Origin: a virus
Length of the DNA stretch: 64,000 nucleotides
IMG/VR virus record: IMGVR_UViG_3300010334_000029
Coordinates: 62,001-126,000 of that record
Strand: one strand, 5' to 3'
The notes beneath the pieces were generated by a model. That model was not told the origin of the DNA, searched no databases, and saw only the letters and a program-made list of their open reading frames with translations. Position numbers and translations under genes: made by a program. This document shows, one piece after another, positions 54,365-62,565 of this stretch; positions within the stretch are counted from its first letter, which is position 1, and each line of letters begins with the position of its first letter.

Positions 54365-54484
54365 TCAAGAGACTTGTAACTTTGTTTGATTAAGGCTAAG
54401 ACAACCTATTTCTCCGACAACATAGTCTAGTTTGGGAGAAGAAATGAGTGTGTTGCGGGTTGGTACTTGTATTATTCTTTCCAT
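54365..54484 (-). CDS. Small leader-peptide ORF (39 aa)
   Basis: MERIIQVPTRNTLISSPKLD, after AAGGGA; lies between the late promoter and the giant polyprotein, enclosed by an 11-bp inverted repeat (54390-54400 with 54528-54538). Possibly a regulatory leader peptide rather than a functional protein. Confidence 0.45.
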   Translation of the reverse strand: MERIIQVPTRNTLISSPKLDYVVGEIGCLSLNQTKLQVS

Positions 54485-54538
54485 CAGAGTTTCCCTTGGG
54501 CTTATCTGTTATTAAAAACGTGTTTGCCTTAGCCTTAA
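54390..54538 (-). promoter_or_regulatory. Long-range inverted repeat in polyprotein leader
   Basis: ttaaggctaag and cttagccttaa pair perfectly (11 bp) across 127 nt and enclose a small ORF. Could fold the 5' leader of the late polyprotein mRNA. Confidence 0.6.
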
Positions 54539-54543
54539 CAATA

Positions 54544-54551
54544 TATTTATA
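54544..54551 (-). promoter_or_regulatory. Late-type promoter for head polyprotein
   Basis: TATAAATA, about 220 bases upstream of the polyprotein ATG; the gap is an unusually long leader. Confidence 0.72.
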
Positions 54552-54563
54552 CAAATAAGATTT

Positions 54564-54857
54564 TTAACAGTTCCAACGCTTTAGTGATGCAGCCTTACGA
54601 GTTGGACGACCTTTTTCATCTTTCATTGGACCAGGCACACCACTCATACGAGCGCAGAATGACTTACGTCTTTTTGCTGCTTTACCATTTGGGTCTAGTT
54701 TACTTGGTGGTGTTGTAACAGCTGTTTTAACACCTGCAGCTTTAGCGCCTTTTCTAGTTAACCCAGCCCCATCTTCTGTGGATCTTTTATATCCTTTTGA
54801 ATCCTCACCTCGTTCTAATAAGATACATTCTAATATAAAAGCTTTTAATGTTTTCAT
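54564..54857 (-). CDS. Capsid-targeted DUF6321-like protein (97 aa)
   Basis: MKTLKAFILECILLERGED, capsid-targeting start with cut after Ile-Leu-Glu. The rest, GAGLTRKGAKAAGVKTAVTT, KAAKRRKSFCARMSGVPGPM and KGRPTRKAASLKRWNC, matches DUF6321, small basic phage proteins. Lies between late genes; probably an internal head protein. Confidence 0.78.
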   Translation of the reverse strand: MKTLKAFILECILLERGEDSKGYKRSTEDGAGLTRKGAKAAGVKTAVTTPPSKLDPNGKAAKRRKSFCARMSGVPGPMKDEKGRPTRKAASLKRWNC

Positions 54858-54858
54858 T

Positions 54859-55767
54859 TTATGCTAGTTCCTTAATAGTAAATGCAAACCATACGTCTAG
54901 TTTGGTTGAGTTATCAACACGTCTCATACACAAAGTAAGCATATTTGGAGTTCCACCGCCATGCATTGATTTTGGGCCTTCATCACCAGATGTATTCTTA
55001 CCAATAATGATACCACTGTGTCTCATTATTGAACCATTTGGAGTAAACGTGTTTCCTTGATTAGAAGAATATTTGTCTTGATATACACGATATTGACTGT
55101 GAACACCAAACGTAGTCCAAGCAGGTATAGCTGCTCCAGTTATTGTTAGATCACCTTCATACCACTCATACACAATAGTGCTTTGATTAGCGTTGTTGTT
55201 TCCAATTTCATATTCAATAATTTTTATTAAATCCGCAACACTTGCACTATTATTTCTAAAACTAACAACAGGACGCATAGTATCGTCCATAGTCCAACCA
55301 CGATTCGTGTTTATTGCATGATTATTAAAGGCATATAAATCACCCGCTTCTTGTGTTGTAATAACAGTAACAGTACTAGTAATATTTATATTACCAGAAG
55401 TTACAACAACATTCTGTGATGCAGGGAAGTTGCCTACGTTAACAATACCAGTAACATTTGCATTTAGATTGCCTGATGTAATTACTACATTACCACTAAT
55501 AGGCATATACGAAACTGTTAGAATACCACTATTACCAACTTCAGTAATATGGCTGTGTATTGGATTTTCAGGAGTACTAGACACCTGTACAGTTGTTCCA
55601 ACATTAACATTTCCAGTGATTGTAATATTATTGGAACCAAGTGTTACTGGGAACGGATTCACATTAGTAACTGGATCACCATTTACTGTAGCAATCATCC
55701 CCAATTCATATAGTGTCTTACTGTTCTGTTCAACTTTCTTCTGTTGGTCAATTCTCCATTGTGCCAT
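54859..55767 (-). CDS. Beta-rich virion structural protein (302 aa)
   Basis: Repetitive Gly/Asn/Thr-rich beta sequence (GSNNITITGNVNVGTTVQV; GNLNANVTGIVNVGNF) then a globular C-terminal part (VIEYEIGNNNANQST...LCMRRVDNSTKLDVWFAFTI). Typical of phage fibre or head-decoration proteins. No enzyme motif. Exact role unknown. Confidence 0.68.
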   Translation of the reverse strand: MAQWRIDQQKKVEQNSKTLYELGMIATVNGDPVTNVNPFPVTLGSNNITITGNVNVGTTVQVSSTPENPIHSHITEVGNSGILTVSYMPISGNVVITSGNLNANVTGIVNVGNFPASQNVVVTSGNINITSTVTVITTQEAGDLYAFNNHAINTNRGWTMDDTMRPVVSFRNNSASVADLIKIIEYEIGNNNANQSTIVYEWYEGDLTITGAAIPAWTTFGVHSQYRVYQDKYSSNQGNTFTPNGSIMRHSGIIIGKNTSGDEGPKSMHGGGTPNMLTLCMRRVDNSTKLDVWFAFTIKELA

Positions 55768-56024
55768 TATTTCTTACCTTTACCTACTTTCAAGATATTA
55801 TTTTTTGTGTCAGCAGTATTACTATCTTTAACATCACCAGTATTATTAGTGGTAGCATGCATAGCATTCACAGCGTCGCTAACACTAGTATCAGATGCAT
55901 TAAATGCGGCATAACTAGAAATAGTGCCACCAGGTACTCCAGTGACATTACCTAGACCTCTGATTCCACCACCAGTACTATTTGTTGGTAAACTTTCCTT
56001 AATCCACTGACAGAATGTTTTCAT
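55767..56024 (-). CDS. Capsid-targeted small protein (85 aa)
   Basis: Starts MKTFCQWIKESLP, capsid-targeting-like with cut after Ile-Lys-Glu. The remainder is Ser/Gly/Thr-rich (GGGIRGLGNVTGVPGGTISS) with no clear fold. Its start overlaps the end of the 608-residue protein by four bases. Confidence 0.72.
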   Translation of the reverse strand: MKTFCQWIKESLPTNSTGGGIRGLGNVTGVPGGTISSYAAFNASDTSVSDAVNAMHATTNNTGDVKDSNTADTKNNILKVGKGKK

Positions 56025-57847
56025 CTTTTTACCTTGATCTTGCCTGCCATTAAACCTACACGTGTTCGATCCATAAGACCTTTAACTTCCTTATCGGAGA
56101 AGTTAGGACCGACATGTTTCTTAAATGTATTTAGGTCGCCGGATTCCGCAGCAGTTCGCATCTTTGTACCTGATAGACCATGTGAACGATTTTCATCTTT
56201 TGGTAGATGAACATGAACTTCGTCAAACTTGTGACCTTGAAGCTCTGGAATCTTGCCATTCTCTACTGAGTGCTTAAGACCTTCCGCAAACTTCTGACGG
56301 TCATGCCCAAAGTGAAGATGAAGAACCTTTCTACCAGTAGCAGGCATACTCGCATGAGCCTTGGCAATTGTAACACCTGGTGACTTTACTGTTTGGAAAT
56401 CAACCTTACCACCTGACTGCTTGTTGGCAATATCTTCACGTTCCTTATCTGAGAATGCATCAGACTTACCAGATAGACCGATAAACTTCTTGCCGTGTGG
56501 TGCTGCTTCCATTGAACCGCCAATATCAGTATGGTGTCCCATGTGTGGGAATGGTGAAGCGCCTAGATATGAGACGTGGACGTGATGTGTTTCTTCCTCG
56601 TGAACAGGAACGCAGTTAGGAACTTCCTTGCCGTTCTTTTTCTTTTTGCCGATCATTTTATAACCTGTCCAGCAGGGATCATCTTTCATAGCTTCTTTTA
56701 CATAATCACGTGCACCATCTTTATCGTATAGATCTGATCTATTTCTCATACTACGTAAAGCTTTGGCTTCAATTTGTCTAGCATGTTCTCTATTTCTTAG
56801 ACCTAAAACATTAGCAGTCTGTTCTAATGTACGACCATGAATATATCTATGCTTTATTACATCTTTCTCATTCTTATCAGTTAAGCTATTAATAAGTCGA
56901 TGTGCTGCAAGTTTGCGACCTATGGTCGTTTCATGATTCTCACCAGGATCTTGTGCTTCTCTAGCTTCATTAACCGTATCAACCACACCGAGATGCTTAC
57001 GCATATGAGCAAGAGCAGGACCATGATCCATACCCTTCATTTTAGATACGGCACCCTTAAACTTATCGTAGATTGCCTGGTGCTGTTCTTTAGGGATGTG
57101 CTTCTTGATCAGTTGAGTTACACCATGGAATGAATGGATATTATTATGATCGGCATTAGCACCAAATAGCTTCTTGGTAACTTCATGTGGGTGTTGTACA
57201 CCAGGATCAGATTCATCAGTACGTGAGCGAAGACCGTGTGTAATTGAGAACTTATGAGTATCACCGGCAACCGCATTTAGAAGGATTTTGTGGTGAGCAC
57301 CTTTAATTCCTGCCTTTGTGTCTTCCCAGTTTGATCCATGTAAGAATCTCGAAGCTTCCGAACCTGGGTGATTTACACCTTGGAAATCAAACTGATGATG
57401 TTCACCATTCTCATGACGCATAACTGCAGAGATTTCATTACCATGCTTCTTGGTTCCGACAACTGTATACTTACCAAACTTTCTGCCTGGTGTAAGATGA
57501 GTAGCTAGTTTTTCTTTATGTTCTGGTGTCACCTGAGTGTCAACGTCACCAACCATTGGTTTATGCTTTGCAAATTCAGCATGTGATACGTGGTGACCCA
57601 TGAGATCGTGAGTAGAGCCGGTATATGCAGTAGCATCATGAAGGCGCTGATGATCCTGACCGAATAGATGCTCGCCGTGTTCCTTATGAAATGTGTCACC
57701 AATTGCTGTTAAAGCATGGTGAATGTCATGGCGGACCTGATGGCGAGTACCTGCAGTTACCGGAAATGCCGCAGCAGATGTTTCCTGACCTTTTGGTCCG
57801 ACACGGATGTTGCCACCCTCTAGAATAAACGCTTTAAATCTCTGCAT
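56021..57847 (-). CDS. Capsid-targeted protein with sigma region 4-like and nucleotidyltransferase domains (608 aa)
   Basis: Residues 1-10 MQRFKAFILE|G is a capsid-targeting start. 95-180 nucleotidyltransferase-like (MVGDVDTQV). 320-370 sigma-70 region 4.2-like: KDVIKHRYIHGRTLEQTANV then LRNREHARQIEAKALRSMRN, keeping the Arg-Glu...Arg-Gln contacts used by sigma on TTGACA. 385-415 DPCWTGYKMIGKKKKNGKEV, a common phage module. 420-600 cytidylyltransferase-like with HMGH (435-438) and SGTKMR (559-564). A regulator plus enzyme that may enter the cell with the DNA. Confidence 0.82.
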   Translation of the reverse strand: MQRFKAFILEGGNIRVGPKGQETSAAAFPVTAGTRHQVRHDIHHALTAIGDTFHKEHGEHLFGQDHQRLHDATAYTGSTHDLMGHHVSHAEFAKHKPMVGDVDTQVTPEHKEKLATHLTPGRKFGKYTVVGTKKHGNEISAVMRHENGEHHQFDFQGVNHPGSEASRFLHGSNWEDTKAGIKGAHHKILLNAVAGDTHKFSITHGLRSRTDESDPGVQHPHEVTKKLFGANADHNNIHSFHGVTQLIKKHIPKEQHQAIYDKFKGAVSKMKGMDHGPALAHMRKHLGVVDTVNEAREAQDPGENHETTIGRKLAAHRLINSLTDKNEKDVIKHRYIHGRTLEQTANVLGLRNREHARQIEAKALRSMRNRSDLYDKDGARDYVKEAMKDDPCWTGYKMIGKKKKNGKEVPNCVPVHEEETHHVHVSYLGASPFPHMGHHTDIGGSMEAAPHGKKFIGLSGKSDAFSDKEREDIANKQSGGKVDFQTVKSPGVTIAKAHASMPATGRKVLHLHFGHDRQKFAEGLKHSVENGKIPELQGHKFDEVHVHLPKDENRSHGLSGTKMRTAAESGDLNTFKKHVGPNFSDKEVKGLMDRTRVGLMAGKIKVKR

Positions 57848-58806
57848 TACTTGGCTCCGAATCTTGAACTTTTGGCTTTTGCTTCCTTGAAAGCAGGATT
57901 GATGGCTTTGAAGCGAGGTGCTTCTGGATTTGCAGCAGATGGATGAACAACAAGACCTTCGGTTCCAGAACCAAATTTATTCTTAATACCAAGTGATCCG
58001 AGGTGTCTGGTTACTTTATCACTAACTTTTTTCTTGACTGCATTAAACTTGTCAAGCTCTGCGGTCTTTGCTGCTTTATTTTTTGGTGTGGTTCGTGAAT
58101 TAATAAGCTCGTGATTGAGTCCATGAAACTCTTTTACTTCATCTGCAACATCAACATGACCTGGCTTGTGAGCAATCTTATCATCTTCAAAGTTAATATT
58201 AGAATCTGATAGATGTTTCTTGAAGTGCTCCGTATCATGCCCTTGATTTTCAGGTAGTCTTGAATGAATGACAAATGTACCTAAACCTCTTGGCTTCTTG
58301 TATGAAGTATGAACAAACTTGACTTCACCCTTCTTTGTGTCAGATGGGCGAGCAAGAGCATTATTAAATGCTTCACCCTTCACTACAACTTCGTTACCTG
58401 TGCGCTTATATTCTGATGCTAAATGAGCTTGTAATGCTTTATTCTTATGAAGAGCATCATGGAATTTAGCAAATGCTTCAGGTGCGGTAGGGTCATATGG
58501 CTTACCAGTTTCTTGTGCCCGGCGCTTGGCTCGATCAATATGACCTTGAGCTGTACGAATCTTTTCGTCACCAGATCCAGAGTGCTGAGTATAAAAGCCG
58601 TGTTCGTCATGACCCATCTTAAAAGTCTGACCATCGGTCTTTTCAGTTATATGGTGGATTAAAACTTTACCACCTTTTGTGAGATGATGGAACTGGTCGG
58701 TAGAAAGTGAAGGTGTGTCATTACCAGCAGCTGTTTTGGTGGAGTAGAGATGAGGAAGGCCTTGGCGAATTGAAGCCTCAGTAATGAAAGATTTAAAGCG
58801 TTGCAT
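57847..58806 (-). CDS. Capsid-targeted ligase-like (DUF6267) protein (319 aa)
   Basis: MQRFKSFITE|A capsid-targeting start. ITEKTDGQTFKMGHDEHG contains the KxDG motif of ligase/adenylating enzymes (Lys about residue 57); the C-terminal GTEGLVVHPSAANPEAPRF with FKAINPAFKEAK matches motifs IV and V. So an ATP-dependent ligase-like or adenylating protein carried in the head; DNA or RNA repair on entry is inference. Confidence 0.8.
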   Translation of the reverse strand: MQRFKSFITEASIRQGLPHLYSTKTAAGNDTPSLSTDQFHHLTKGGKVLIHHITEKTDGQTFKMGHDEHGFYTQHSGSGDEKIRTAQGHIDRAKRRAQETGKPYDPTAPEAFAKFHDALHKNKALQAHLASEYKRTGNEVVVKGEAFNNALARPSDTKKGEVKFVHTSYKKPRGLGTFVIHSRLPENQGHDTEHFKKHLSDSNINFEDDKIAHKPGHVDVADEVKEFHGLNHELINSRTTPKNKAAKTAELDKFNAVKKKVSDKVTRHLGSLGIKNKFGSGTEGLVVHPSAANPEAPRFKAINPAFKEAKAKSSRFGAK

Positions 58807-58961
58807 CAGTCACCACCTCCGCCAGATGAGCCAGACTTACCAGGTGGTAGATTTTTAATTGTTCCATCAGCCATTCTGATAGGCACATTCTTTACTTTTG
58901 TAGGCTTACCAGAAGCATCTCTAATGGACAGTTCTTCTTTAAATTCAGCAAATGTTTTCAT
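58806..58961 (-). CDS. Small capsid-targeted protein (51 aa)
   Basis: MKTFAEFKEELSIRDASGKP, start closely like the T4 internal-protein sequence, then a Lys/Pro/Gly tail (NLPPGKSGSSGGGGD). TGATG overlap with the ligase-like gene. Probably an internal head peptide. Confidence 0.66.
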   Translation of the reverse strand: MKTFAEFKEELSIRDASGKPTKVKNVPIRMADGTIKNLPPGKSGSSGGGGD

Positions 58962-59563
58962 CGTTTAATAACCTTGGTAGAGCCGTCTGGCTTCACAAAA
59001 TAAGCTTCAAACTTGACATGTGGATATTCATCTTCAAGATCCAGAAATGCAGTTAGATTACTCATTGCATCATCATATAGACGGAGTTTAGTATAATTTT
59101 TAGTATTTATATAACGACGAAATATAACCTTCTTGGCTTCAGCACTTGAATCAAGACCAAGATTACCAGCACGCTCGACGTGCATATCATCAATTGGAAT
59201 TCCATGATCACGGAACGTCTGAAGAAACATATGCTTGTCATCAAAGTCAGCACGGGCAGTACAGATAATAGCACGGCTGTGTGGATTGTTTTTAGCTTTG
59301 ACAACTGCCTTAGCCTTTTCAATCATCCGAACTACTGGGACCGAAGTTCTACGAAAAACTTCGGCGGATCGAAATTCGCCGAAGTCATAGGTTTCCCCAG
59401 GTTTACGCTCGTATGTGTTAAATTCTTGGTTATCTAATTTTCGTATGACTTTGCCGTCCTTAACCACACCGACTTTAGCCTTTGTATGGAAGAGGGTCTC
59501 ATCAATATCGAAGATTGTAAGTGTACCAGAACCTATAAACTCTTTGAATCTTTGTTTTACCAT
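58958..59563 (-). CDS. HAD-superfamily phosphatase with head-protein N-terminus (201 aa)
   Basis: MVKQRFKEFIGSG start, RFKEF-type targeting-like. HAD motifs: TLTIFDIDETLFH (Asp nucleophile pair), RAIICTARADF (Thr), VKAKN region (Lys) and LRLYDDAMSN (Asp pair). Resembles phage HAD phosphatases/Pnkp 3'-phosphatase-like enzymes. May dephosphorylate nucleic-acid ends or nucleotides. ATGA overlap with the 51-residue gene. Confidence 0.83.
   Translation of the reverse strand: MVKQRFKEFIGSGTLTIFDIDETLFHTKAKVGVVKDGKVIRKLDNQEFNTYERKPGETYDFGEFRSAEVFRRTSVPVVRMIEKAKAVVKAKNNPHSRAIICTARADFDDKHMFLQTFRDHGIPIDDMHVERAGNLGLDSSAEAKKVIFRRYINTKNYTKLRLYDDAMSNLTAFLDLEDEYPHVKFEAYFVKPDGSTKVIKR
59104..59111 (-). promoter_or_regulatory. 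Possible internal late promoter
   Basis: TATAAATA inside the HAD gene, 143 bases before the start of the small capsid-targeted gene. Confidence 0.4.
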
Positions 59564-59569
59564 ATTAGA

Positions 59570-59598
59570 ACTCTAATTTATTTTTGAAAAAATGTCAA
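59570..59598 (-). promoter_or_regulatory. Early-type promoter near HAD gene
   Basis: TTGACA, 17 bp, TAGAGT, just before the HAD start at 59563; the TGA of the upstream gene region overlaps the -35 side. Confidence 0.65.
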
Positions 59599-59601
59599 CA
59601 A

Positions 59602-60813
59602 TCATGTTTGGAATCCGACTTTATCTGCAGCCTTTCCTGCATAATTTTTAGATCTCCATTTTATTTTTTTATTTGGTTTCATCATATCAGAAGTCATCAC
59701 CTCAAATTTCCCGTGTTTATTTTGAGAAGAGATTTGAAATTTAACATAAATGACCAAACCATTTATTGCATCTTTAAATATGTCATCTGGTGAATATTTT
59801 TCGTTTAAACTATTTACAATTGATTTTTCTACCCGATAAAATAATTCACCAATTTTTAAAGGTTTCGTGATATTTAATCCTAAATATTTGTAAACACTAT
59901 CAAAAAGATGATATTGATACTTATCACTTTGAAAATTTACATTTTTAAATTTAGAACTAACTTCTTGAAGTGCTTTATTTGTGATAATATTTGGTTTAAT
60001 TAGATTTAAAGCGTAAAATGGAAATTCAGTTACAGATTTATCTCGAACTAATTCCATAACTTTATAGATAGGTTTAGTATTCCATTTTGAATTATTTTTA
60101 CCTAATAACGTTATCACATCGGCAGGTTTTAATGTATTTGTAGTCGAACCGCTTTTAGCAGAAATTGACAATTTATTCTTTCCTGTATGAATATAATAGT
60201 CAACTATAGGTTCATTGCCTCTTAAAGGAAATTCCAAAAAATTAGACTCATTTAATCTAATTCCAGTCTGAGAAAGTAAACCATAATTTATTGCTGCTAA
60301 TGCTCCAAGAATTTCACCATAATCTTTTTGTATTTCAGCCAAACCAGGCATGGATGAAGAATAAACACTATCTACATCTTGTGGTGAAGTATTATTCAAT
60401 TTAGCATAATACTTTGTAATAGCAATTAAGTATGTTTTTAATGCTGGATCAAGATCTTGACGTTCTTCTATTTCATCAACTAATGCTTTAGCTAAATCTT
60501 TAGATTTCCATAATGTCTTATTTTGAAATGCTTTAAAGTCTTGTGGCTTTAATTTAATACCAGAGACTCTTTTACTTTTAGGTTTTTGTATATTATTAAA
60601 AGTGACGTAAACAATTCGTTTGTCTGTTAATTGAACAGGATATTTTTCTAAATATATTTTAGATTCAAGTGCAATAACAGGCTGATTTGCTCTGACTCTT
60701 CCTACAGGTTTATTATCTTGATTATAGACAATACTTTCTTTTTTTATAGTAGTAAGAATAGGACACTTATCTTTAAAGTGTTTATTCCAAGCCATAGCCC
60801 CTGTAGATGCCAC
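59602..60813 (-). CDS. Putative PD-(D/E)XK-like protein (403 aa)
   Basis: MASTGAMAWNKHFKDKCPIL; VDYYIHTGKNKLSISAKSGS has a D...(S/A)-K pattern like a minimal nuclease site, but the Glu position is unclear. AT-rich (about 30% GC), unlike its left neighbours. Late box TATAAATA upstream. Two possible starts (M1 and M7). Nuclease activity is a weak inference. Confidence 0.6.
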   Translation of the reverse strand: MASTGAMAWNKHFKDKCPILTTIKKESIVYNQDNKPVGRVRANQPVIALESKIYLEKYPVQLTDKRIVYVTFNNIQKPKSKRVSGIKLKPQDFKAFQNKTLWKSKDLAKALVDEIEERQDLDPALKTYLIAITKYYAKLNNTSPQDVDSVYSSSMPGLAEIQKDYGEILGALAAINYGLLSQTGIRLNESNFLEFPLRGNEPIVDYYIHTGKNKLSISAKSGSTTNTLKPADVITLLGKNNSKWNTKPIYKVMELVRDKSVTEFPFYALNLIKPNIITNKALQEVSSKFKNVNFQSDKYQYHLFDSVYKYLGLNITKPLKIGELFYRVEKSIVNSLNEKYSPDDIFKDAINGLVIYVKFQISSQNKHGKFEVMTSDMMKPNKKIKWRSKNYAGKAADKVGFQT

Positions 60814-60839
60814 TCAAATAATTCCTCTATTAAAAGAAT

Positions 60840-60847
60840 TATTTATA
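60840..60847 (-). promoter_or_regulatory. Late-type promoter
   Basis: TATAAATA, 27 bases before the gene at 60813. Confidence 0.7.
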
Positions 60848-60850
60848 TTT

Positions 60851-61522
60851 CTAATAATGTTCTATATTTCCGTTCCCTGCCAAAACACCCCAACAATGAA
60901 TATTATTAAATTCTATCAATTTGTCTTTAGGTGTATTAAGAAAATGTGCGTGCTCTGTATCTAAACTATTTAGAACTTTCATATTATTGTCAATTACTTC
61001 CAAATAGTCATTAGTTAAGGACGAACAAAAAGAATACATTCTAGTAATAAGAAGATCAGTTATGTTAGCTGATGACATCCATGTAGGTATTCGCTTTTTA
61101 AATACATACTTACCATAAGTATTATCATAATCACTTAAATTGAAATGTTCAGTAAGCCATGATCTAGAAGAAAATTTAAAGATCCTTTTGCAGTCTTTAA
61201 AAAATATTTCTTCTTTCAATTTTGTTATTGCAGTATATAATAAAGAATTTTCTGCATGACTTTTTAAACCTTGTTTAGAATAATTAAATGTTCTCTCACA
61301 CATAGAAAGATCAATGAATAAGTCTACTTTAGATTCTAATTCCATTTTTTCTTTATCTGATAATGGAATAACCGAACAATCAGCCAAAACCAAGATTTCA
61401 TTTGGCAATTTTATTCTCAATTGAGTTAAACAGTCTATGGTCTGTTTATATCTTTGTTCGTGGGAAATCAAACCCATTAAAGGTTTAACTGAAGATGTTA
61501 TAATGAAACAATTTTTACTCAT
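60851..61522 (-). CDS. Putative glycosyltransferase-like protein (223 aa)
   Basis: MSKNCFIITSSVKPLMGLIS, then LVLADCSVIPLSDKEKMELE and SRSWLTEHFNLSDYDNTYGK. No decisive motif, but composition and place among sugar genes suggest a GT or sugar-binding role. AT-rich. Confidence 0.5.
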   Translation of the reverse strand: MSKNCFIITSSVKPLMGLISHEQRYKQTIDCLTQLRIKLPNEILVLADCSVIPLSDKEKMELESKVDLFIDLSMCERTFNYSKQGLKSHAENSLLYTAITKLKEEIFFKDCKRIFKFSSRSWLTEHFNLSDYDNTYGKYVFKKRIPTWMSSANITDLLITRMYSFCSSLTNDYLEVIDNNMKVLNSLDTEHAHFLNTPKDKLIEFNNIHCWGVLAGNGNIEHY

Positions 61523-62565
61523 AGATAATCACTCAATTCATCTTTATTTCTAGGAACGTTTATTGCTATTGCTCGTGGAAATGGATTACTTTTATTATAG
61601 TCATTAATAATAATTCTCTTACTATTCAATAGATTCATTATAAGTTGATAATTGATAAACCCTAGTTTATTTAGTAGTTCTCTAGTAACCTTTTCATATC
61701 CAATTTGTCTAGCCGTCGTAAAAATAAATTGAGCACCTGAATTCTGCAACTCCAATAGCCTATTTACATTATTTTGAAGTGCTATGGGTTCTGATTGAAA
61801 ATTATTCTTTCCAACTCTTGTCTGACTTACAATAATTGTTCCGTCAATATCACAAAAAATTACAGGCTTGTCATTATATTCAAACCAATCTGATGAAGTT
61901 CCCACATCTGTGTAATTTCTTATAAAGTTTTCAGAAAAAATATGACCATTAAATATACAGCGAGAAATCACATCCGAAACAAATACTTCATTTTGAGTTT
62001 GTAATTCTTCATAAGCCTCAATATAGTTATCAGAGTTTTCAAATGAATATCCACCAACACAAAACGTATTCGACACTACTTGCTTTTCTATAATGTCTGT
62101 GATTATATGTTGATCATTTGCTATTACAAAACTTTTAGAAGAAATTTTCTTGAGTACAGAATGGTCAGATATTCTTGATACACATACATAATTACCCTTG
62201 ATTATATTATGATCAAAGAAACTATCACAATCTTTAATTAAAATTTGAGTATTTCTAATATTTGCTTTTTTAAGTATTTGATAAACAGTATCTGCCGGGC
62301 CCTTGGTTGGCTCGTCTAAAATTATAATATTTATAGAATCTCCAAATTCATGCTTAAGAAACATGGTGGCATCATACTCATTATCATGTTCTTTAAGTAT
62401 TCCAATAGTGACAGGGATCTTTAAATCTAAATATGGTTTAATAGCGTTAGAAATCATCAAATTGTGCTTATAATCATATAACAGATATTTTGGTTTCATA
62501 CCAGGAAACCTTGTTGACAACCCAGCAGCTGGAACAATTACTTCCATATTATAAATTTTTGACAT
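61519..62565 (-). CDS. Sugar nucleotidyltransferase fused to HAD phosphatase (348 aa)
   Basis: Start taken at 62565, GAGG nine bases upstream. VIVPAAGLSTRFPGMKPKYL (1-30) is the nucleotidyltransferase loop; the C-terminal VIFCDIDGTIIVSQTRVGKN is a HAD domain. Combines NTP:sugar-1-phosphate transfer with phosphate removal, as in LPS precursor genes. AT-rich cluster, likely acquired. Confidence 0.8.
   Translation of the reverse strand: MSKIYNMEVIVPAAGLSTRFPGMKPKYLLYDYKHNLMISNAIKPYLDLKIPVTIGILKEHDNEYDATMFLKHEFGDSINIIILDEPTKGPADTVYQILKKANIRNTQILIKDCDSFFDHNIIKGNYVCVSRISDHSVLKKISSKSFVIANDQHIITDIIEKQVVSNTFCVGGYSFENSDNYIEAYEELQTQNEVFVSDVISRCIFNGHIFSENFIRNYTDVGTSSDWFEYNDKPVIFCDIDGTIIVSQTRVGKNNFQSEPIALQNNVNRLLELQNSGAQFIFTTARQIGYEKVTRELLNKLGFINYQLIMNLLNSKRIIINDYNKSNPFPRAIAINVPRNKDELSDYL

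Noticed and set aside
54859-55767. TATAAATA inside a structural gene at 55383-55390 as a promoter
   Set aside because: It lies more than 500 bases from the next start and is expected by chance in AT-rich sequence.
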